Source: JAUWMV01 sp964562425
Lineage (GTDB): Bacteria > UBP14 > UBA6098 > B30-G16
Direction of reading: 5' to 3'
NCBI GenBank assembly: GCA_964562425.1
Contig: CAZLTJ010000070.1
Span: forward strand, 1-10,827
Length of the DNA: 10,827 bases
Part shown: piece by piece, positions 7,040 to 10,827 of the stretch
How positions within the stretch are numbered: the first letter of the stretch is position 1
How the letters are laid out: every line of letters starts with the position of its first letter
Made by a program: the position numbers and the translations under genes
The notes under the pieces: generated by a model
Told to the model about the DNA's origin: nothing
Databases searched by the model: none
Seen by the model: the letters and a program-made list of their open reading frames with translations, nothing else

Positions 7040-8755
7040 ATGAAATTATCTGTCAAATTTAGCATTTGTATTGCTTTTTTGATGTTGATATTGCTATTTG
7101 GATGTGGATATGAAGGAGTTAGGCATGAACCACAACCACCTTCAATTATACTCTATAATGTTCCACCTGACAGTTCTATTATGGGTAATGCTCCCATTTT
7201 AGCATGGAAAGGCTTCGATAAAGACGGACGAATTATTAGATATGAATATATTGATATCCCAAAGTCAAAGTGTAGTAATATTGACCTTTACGAGAAGTAT
7301 TATAAAGATGAGGTTGAAATTCCTGACTCGGTTGAATTGTTAGCTGGTAGATTTATAAGATGGATGTCAACATATAGGGAAGGTGATACAATATACCTTT
7401 CTCTTGAAAAGGGTGAGGATATAACTGAACATCTCTTCTGTGTTAGGTCTATCGATACATCTGATGCAGATACAAACTTATATTCTGTGCCGGAGTGTAG
7501 AATATACTATAGAACAAACCAACCACCCGATAGTTGCGTAATAATGTGGGATTCACTTGCATTTACAGAAAAAGATACAATATGGATGTTGTATGATATT
7601 ACTTATGAATGGCAAGGTGTTGAATTAACTTGGAGAGCACATGATCCTGATAATTCCGTTATATTAGAGTATAACTGGTGGGTTGAAAACTTCGACGATT
7701 CCACCGTTATTGCGAGAACATCGCTTGCAGATGATAGTACTTTAGGTTCTATTTTTGCGGGTTTCGATTCGACTGATGGCTGGGTTAGATCTGAAAAAAC
7801 TATTCTAATGAATATTCCAACAGGACATTGGAGATTTATAATTCAAGTTCGAGATGATGCATTTTATACGGGTGCAGCTGATACACTTGAATTTTATTGT
7901 GTAAAACCTGCTTTCGATCCCTCAGAAACTACTGTTTACGATGATATGTATAATAGAGATTATCATTATAAAATGCTTCTTATTTATGTTGGATCCACAT
8001 TGCCAGGTGGATGGGATGATAGAATCCCTGGATTTTACGAAAATATTTTGAATGTAGTTAAAAATGAACCTGGCATAAATCTTGAATACGATACGTTATT
8101 AATAAAGAGTTTTTCTGCGGTTACGCTTCCTATTAGCAAATATGATTTAAAAGATTATGGCATAATATACATTATACATAAAAAAGGACCTTTAGATTTA
8201 GGATTAACTAAGGAATCGATTGAAGAAGTATATAAATATGCACTCGTTGGTGGAAGAGTGATATTTGAGGGCAATGGAATTTTAAGGCATGCAGGTAGTT
8301 TATTTGATGAGTTTAAATTATTGTTTCTTTTCGGATTGATAAACGAAGAAGAAGGTACTGGTTTGTTGAATTGGGCTCAGGCCACTAATTCAGACTTTAC
8401 AGATATGCATGTTGATACGTCAAAAGCAGAATATAATGCCGAAAACGATTATTATTATATTAGAAATATTAAAGCAGTTGCTACATATCCATCCAGTTAC
8501 GGAATTCCATACTCTGAGAGGGTTTTTAGAGCAGGATATTATGAAGGTGTTGATACCCTTGCTACGTTACCGAACCTTATTTATCGGACAATTGTCACAA
8601 GGTGGGCTTCATACGGATTCCGGTCAGCATATTCTGCTTTTCTTTCATTTTACATGGATAACTCCGATGGTAGTGTAACAGATAATTATGTTGAGCTTTT
8701 CTATTTCCTTACTGGAGGGTTCGAGAGAAAAGTTGAAGAAGAGGAGGAAAGTTAG
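7040..8755 (+). CDS. Envelope lipoprotein with two Ig/fibronectin-like modules and a glutamine-amidotransferase-like C-terminal domain
   Basis: A 571-aa lipoprotein. A type II signal peptide ends in the lipobox LFGC, so C22 is the lipidated residue. After a short Pro-rich linker (P31-P34) comes an Ig/Fn3-like module (about 33-75) with the W-K-G-F-D-K-D-G motif. A second one (about 158-285) starts TNQPPDSC and has ELTWRAHDPDN. Residues about 303-571 look like an alpha/beta class I glutamine-amidotransferase-like domain: MLLIYVGS, YGIIYIIHKKG, YALVGGRVIFEGNG, and near the end LSFYMDNSDGS. No Cys occurs after residue 293, so a catalytic nucleophile is missing and a binding role is more likely; this domain call is the least certain part. 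The protein ends in an acidic EEEEES tail. AAGGAG (7027-7032) is seven bases before the ATG and the previous gene is 25 bases upstream. It is the last gene before the terminator. By position it may be the SusD-like or accessory subunit of the receptor, but it shows no SusD similarity. Confidence 0.8.
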   Translation: MKLSVKFSICIAFLMLILLFGCGYEGVRHEPQPPSIILYNVPPDSSIMGNAPILAWKGFDKDGRIIRYEYIDIPKSKCSNIDLYEKYYKDEVEIPDSVELLAGRFIRWMSTYREGDTIYLSLEKGEDITEHLFCVRSIDTSDADTNLYSVPECRIYYRTNQPPDSCVIMWDSLAFTEKDTIWMLYDITYEWQGVELTWRAHDPDNSVILEYNWWVENFDDSTVIARTSLADDSTLGSIFAGFDSTDGWVRSEKTILMNIPTGHWRFIIQVRDDAFYTGAADTLEFYCVKPAFDPSETTVYDDMYNRDYHYKMLLIYVGSTLPGGWDDRIPGFYENILNVVKNEPGINLEYDTLLIKSFSAVTLPISKYDLKDYGIIYIIHKKGPLDLGLTKESIEEVYKYALVGGRVIFEGNGILRHAGSLFDEFKLLFLFGLINEEEGTGLLNWAQATNSDFTDMHVDTSKAEYNAENDYYYIRNIKAVATYPSSYGIPYSERVFRAGYYEGVDTLATLPNLIYRTIVTRWASYGFRSAYSAFLSFYMDNSDGSVTDNYVELFYFLTGGFERKVEEEEES

Positions 8756-8812
8756 TCATATAATGCACTTATAGAAGATATTCCATATTAACTAAATTTA
8801 TTTCTATATAAC

Positions 8813-8839
8813 AAAGGGGAGGTTTCCGACTCCCCTTTT
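8813..8839 (+). terminator. Rho-independent terminator of the four-gene operon
   Basis: AAAGGGGAG (8813-8821) pairs perfectly with CTCCCCTTT (8830-8838) around an eight-base loop, and the T run 8836-8839 follows into AAAT. It lies 57 bases after the lipoprotein stop and ends 17 bases before the next ATG. It thus separates the envelope operon from the PPC-domain gene, although the T run is short and some read-through is possible. Bases 8756-8812 hold nothing else recognisable. Confidence 0.8.
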
Positions 8840-8856
8840 AAATAAAAGGAGTAAAT

Positions 8857-9291
8857 ATGTATTATAAACATATTGAAGGAAATAAATGGGCTATCGTTCT
8901 TTCAAAAGGGGATAATCTCATTAATGCATTGAAACAGTTTGCGATCGATAATAAGATTTGCGGTTCTATTAACGGTATTGGTGCATTATTATGGGCTGAA
9001 TTAGGCTATTTTGATTTAGGATGTAACAAATATTTACGAAAAAGATTTGAAGGTGGCTTTGAGTTGCTTGCACTGAACGGCAATATTGTGTATACAGAAG
9101 ACAAACCTATTATTCACATTCACGTTGTTTTAGGAAATCCTGATTTTCAAGTTATCGGTGGGCATTTGTTCGATGGCGAAATTTCTATAACTGGCGAGAT
9201 TATAGTTTCAACTTGGCACAAAGATTCAATTCTTCGTTCGAATGACGAATATACAGGATTAAAGCTATGGAAACTTGATGAAAGAGAATAG
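8857..9291 (+). CDS. PPC (DUF296) domain protein
   Basis: A 144-aa single-domain protein of the PPC/DUF296 family, the fold also attached to AT-hook DNA-binding proteins in plants. It has no signal peptide, so it is cytoplasmic. Visible family features are GDNLINALKQFA near the N terminus, a SINGIGAL turn with the following ELGYFD strand, ELLALNGNI, the histidine pair H87-I-H89 and GGH103. The three histidines are the conserved cluster that binds a metal in bacterial members of known structure. Bacterial PPC proteins form trimers; their function is largely unknown, and DNA binding should not be assumed as no AT-hook is present. AAAAGGAG (8844-8851) lies five bases before the ATG. It sits 17 bases behind a terminator, so it depends on read-through or on a promoter I could not locate. 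It converges with the AmrS gene. Confidence 0.9.
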   Translation: MYYKHIEGNKWAIVLSKGDNLINALKQFAIDNKICGSINGIGALLWAELGYFDLGCNKYLRKRFEGGFELLALNGNIVYTEDKPIIHIHVVLGNPDFQVIGGHLFDGEISITGEIIVSTWHKDSILRSNDEYTGLKLWKLDERE

Positions 9292-9331
9292 CAAAAGGAT
9301 TTAGGGGAGGTTAACTTTATTGTAGCAAGGT

Positions 9332-10486
9332 TTAACGTTTCCAAACACCTGGAATAATAGCTCCTGCTGGAGTCCTGCCATTTGAATCAAGCTTATAATC
9401 GGTAACCCAGAACCCCATTCTATCAATTACTTTCTCCCCAGTTATGGGGCAATATGTATCTTCACTATCGGTTCCAGGTACATTGCCTATATAGACATAT
9501 AATAAACCCACATCTAAAGCAATTTCTCTAGCCATCTTTAGTGTTTTTCCTGGAGTTGGTGGTCGGTCGGTAAGTTTGAAATTTGGTTGAAATCTCGAGA
9601 AATGAAGCGGTACATCTACCCCTAATGATTCTGCAATCCAAACGCACATCTCTCTTATATCTTCCGGATCATCATTGGCATTTGGAATTATAAGATTAGT
9701 AATTTCAATCCAAACTCCTTCTTCTTGAAGGATTTTTAGTGTTCGTAATACAGGATTCCTCGATGATTTTGTAAATTCTCGATAGAAATCTTCAGGGCCT
9801 TTTAGATCGACATTTGCAGCGTCTAAAACTTTTGCTAATTGCCTTAACGGTTTTTCGTTAATATATCCGCACGTAACCCAGACATTTTTTAAGCCAACTT
9901 TATGAGCTAAGACTGAAATATCATACATGTATTCGAAAAATATTGTGGGTTCAGAATAAGTATAGGAAATTGAGGAACATCCTTTCATGATAGCCTGATT
10001 AACGATTTCACGGGGAGTTAAAGAATAGGGTTTCGTATCTTCTGGTGCAGTTTGAGAAATTGTCCAGTTCTGGCAGAAATTACATGAAAGATTGCACCCA
10101 ACAGTGGCAATTGAATATGAATTGCTTGTTGGTTGAAAGTGAAAAAGTGGTTTTTTTTCAATCGGATCGATATGTATTGCAACCGGTTTTCCATACGTTA
10201 GTGCTCGTAATTTACCTGAAATATTTGCTCTAACTCCGCAGATGCCTCGTTTACCCGGTTCAATAATACATTTAAATGGACAAAGTTCGCATTGAACAGA
10301 ACCATCGACTATTTTTTTATACCACATAGCTTCATGCATCGAAAGACCATAATTCAATATCTTTTTTGCTGTTAAGTGTGTTAAATCCTTCACCTTGCTC
10401 CACATTGAACAATCAGATTGTACAAAGAATATTATGATAATAAGTGAGATTATAATTAAAGAATATTTATTCAGCACTTTTCTCAT
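9332..10486 (-). CDS. amrS: AmmeMemoRadiSam-system radical SAM enzyme (AmrS-like) with an N-terminal membrane segment
   Basis: A radical SAM enzyme of the AmrS group (related to pyruvate-formate-lyase-activating enzymes), 384 aa from the start chosen here. The [4Fe-4S]/SAM motif CNLSCNFC gives C131, C135 and C138. A preceding cysteine group typical of the family is C66, C69, C73 and C83. Other hallmarks are TYSEP (176-180), VDLKG (about 226), HFSRFQPNFKLTDRPPTP (from 295) and YIGNVPG. AmrS proteins co-occur with Memo and AMMECR1 proteins; the reaction is not known, and neither partner is in this window. The start at 10486 is preferred because AAAAGGA (10497-10491, minus strand) precedes it by four bases; the in-frame ATG at 10501 has no such site. 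Residues 10-22 form a hydrophobic stretch and the conserved domain begins only around M50 (MHEAMWY). So the protein is about 50 residues longer than usual and may be membrane-anchored. The C-terminal CPxC usual in the family reads CPIT (346-349). The start overlaps the upstream glycosyltransferase by 20 bases. Confidence 0.9.
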   Translation of the reverse strand: MRKVLNKYSLIIISLIIIIFFVQSDCSMWSKVKDLTHLTAKKILNYGLSMHEAMWYKKIVDGSVQCELCPFKCIIEPGKRGICGVRANISGKLRALTYGKPVAIHIDPIEKKPLFHFQPTSNSYSIATVGCNLSCNFCQNWTISQTAPEDTKPYSLTPREIVNQAIMKGCSSISYTYSEPTIFFEYMYDISVLAHKVGLKNVWVTCGYINEKPLRQLAKVLDAANVDLKGPEDFYREFTKSSRNPVLRTLKILQEEGVWIEITNLIIPNANDDPEDIREMCVWIAESLGVDVPLHFSRFQPNFKLTDRPPTPGKTLKMAREIALDVGLLYVYIGNVPGTDSEDTYCPITGEKVIDRMGFWVTDYKLDSNGRTPAGAIIPGVWKR

Positions 10487-10827
10487 TTTTTCCTTTTGCA
10501 TTTATTTGAAGTGTGTCTGTAATAACGATCTTTTTTGGTTGAGTACGAATTCTAACAACATAAGTTGGGGGTTCCATGTTGCTTTTGTAAAGAACATCCA
10601 GATAATTTACATGTTTTGAGATAGTTGGAATGAGATAATAAATAGTGCTTTTAGCAAATCTATCGACAACCATATATCTTATATTGTTGTCATAAATAAA
10701 TTCCCATATTTCATCTGGACCAGCGTAAGGATATGACACAGACTTATGATGCGAGAAATACCATGTTAGTCGTGGTTTTCTTGATAAAACTACAGCTTCT
10801 GGTTCACAGTGATCTCTTATCCATTCA
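10467..10827 (-). CDS. C-terminal end of a probable membrane glycosyltransferase (GT39/PMT-like), cut by the window edge
   Basis: The frame is open from the window end (10827) to TAA at 10469-10467, giving about 119 residues without an internal stop. A GTG at 10739-10737 is in frame, but coding similarity continues upstream of it (EWIRDHCEPEAVVLSRKPRL), so it is not the start. The sequence runs from WIRDHCEP through VVLSRKPRLTWYFSHH and IWEFIYDNNIRYMVVDR to a terminal TYVVRI strand and a Lys/Glu-rich tail. This matches the soluble periplasmic C-terminal segment of multi-spanning GT39-type (dolichyl-phosphate-mannose mannosyltransferase-like) proteins, which transfer sugars from polyprenyl phosphate carriers. 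The membrane part and catalytic residues lie outside the window, so this rests on the C-terminal pattern only. The last codons contain the ribosome-binding site and start of the AmrS gene. Confidence 0.65.
   Translation of the reverse strand, partial: EWIRDHCEPEAVVLSRKPRLTWYFSHHKSVSYPYAGPDEIWEFIYDNNIRYMVVDRFAKSTIYYLIPTISKHVNYLDVLYKSNMEPPTYVVRIRTQPKKIVITDTLQINAKGKNEKSAE
10491..10497 (-). promoter_or_regulatory. Ribosome binding site that sets the AmrS start
   Basis: On the minus strand, AAAAGGA lies four bases ahead of the ATG at 10486-10484 and inside the final codons of the upstream glycosyltransferase gene. Neither the ATG at 10501 nor the later in-frame ATGs at 10405 and 10339 has a comparable site. 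This supports a start that keeps the hydrophobic N terminus and suggests translational coupling. Confidence 0.6.

Noticed and set aside
9302..9321. Strong Shine-Dalgarno-like AGGGGAGG followed by a TTG
   Set aside because: The TTG is followed at once by a TAG stop and no reading frame continues; it is probably chance or remnant sequence in the convergent gap.
9292..9331. A bidirectional terminator between the convergent PPC and AmrS genes
   Set aside because: Only a GTTAAC palindrome and a direct GGTTAAC/GGTTTAAC repeat are present; no stem long enough for a terminator.
10403..10414. Possible lipobox at the AmrS N terminus (QSDC)
   Set aside because: Asp at -1 and Gln at -3 do not fit a lipobox; the segment is better read as a plain hydrophobic anchor or signal-like region.
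10467..10739. A 90-residue minus-strand gene starting at the GTG at 10739
   Set aside because: The frame stays open to the window edge and the upstream residues (WIRDHCEP, VVLSRKPRL) fit the same glycosyltransferase segment, so the GTG is an internal valine codon.

Overview
The window is AT-rich bacterial DNA that looks like a chromosome segment from the FCB (Fibrobacteres-Chlorobi-Bacteroidetes) superphylum or a neighbouring uncultured candidate phylum such as Marinimicrobia, KSB1, Cloacimonadota or WOR-3. The reasons are a TonB-dependent receptor with an N-terminal carboxypeptidase-regulatory-like domain, a secreted protein ending in a type IX secretion (T9SS)-like sorting domain, and a PorV/PorQ-family outer-membrane protein, all in a row. 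The phylum assignment is inference; no rRNA or housekeeping marker is present. There are no tRNA or rRNA genes, CRISPR arrays, insertion sequences or transposases.

Bases 1-173 are a non-coding leader with a weak promoter candidate. From 174 to 8755 four envelope genes lie head to tail on the + strand with gaps of only 25-43 bases, each with a good Shine-Dalgarno sequence. They encode a 1191-aa TonB-dependent receptor, a 757-aa secreted protein with a sorting-type C-terminal domain, a 303-aa PorV/PorQ-like barrel and a 571-aa lipoprotein. A GC-rich hairpin followed by Ts at 8813-8839 ends this group, so the four genes very probably form one operon. A 12-bp hairpin sits exactly between genes two and three and could set their relative expression.

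Behind the terminator is a small PPC/DUF296-domain protein (8857-9291, +). It faces a convergent pair on the - strand: the C-terminal end of a probable GT39-type membrane glycosyltransferase (10827 down to 10467, cut by the window edge) and an AmrS-type radical SAM enzyme (10486 down to 9332). The start of AmrS overlaps the end of the glycosyltransferase gene.

Working model (inference): the receptor imports or exports a ligand at the outer membrane, the 757-aa protein is a surface or extracellular partner delivered through a T9SS-like route in which the PorV-like barrel may be the carrier, and the lipoprotein is an accessory ligand-binding or structural subunit. The most distinctive feature is a region of about 290 residues in the receptor, probably one extracellular loop, with eight Asp/Asn/Gly-rich EF-hand-like motifs, three of them textbook 12-residue loops. 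The second oddity is the membrane-segment-bearing AmrS.
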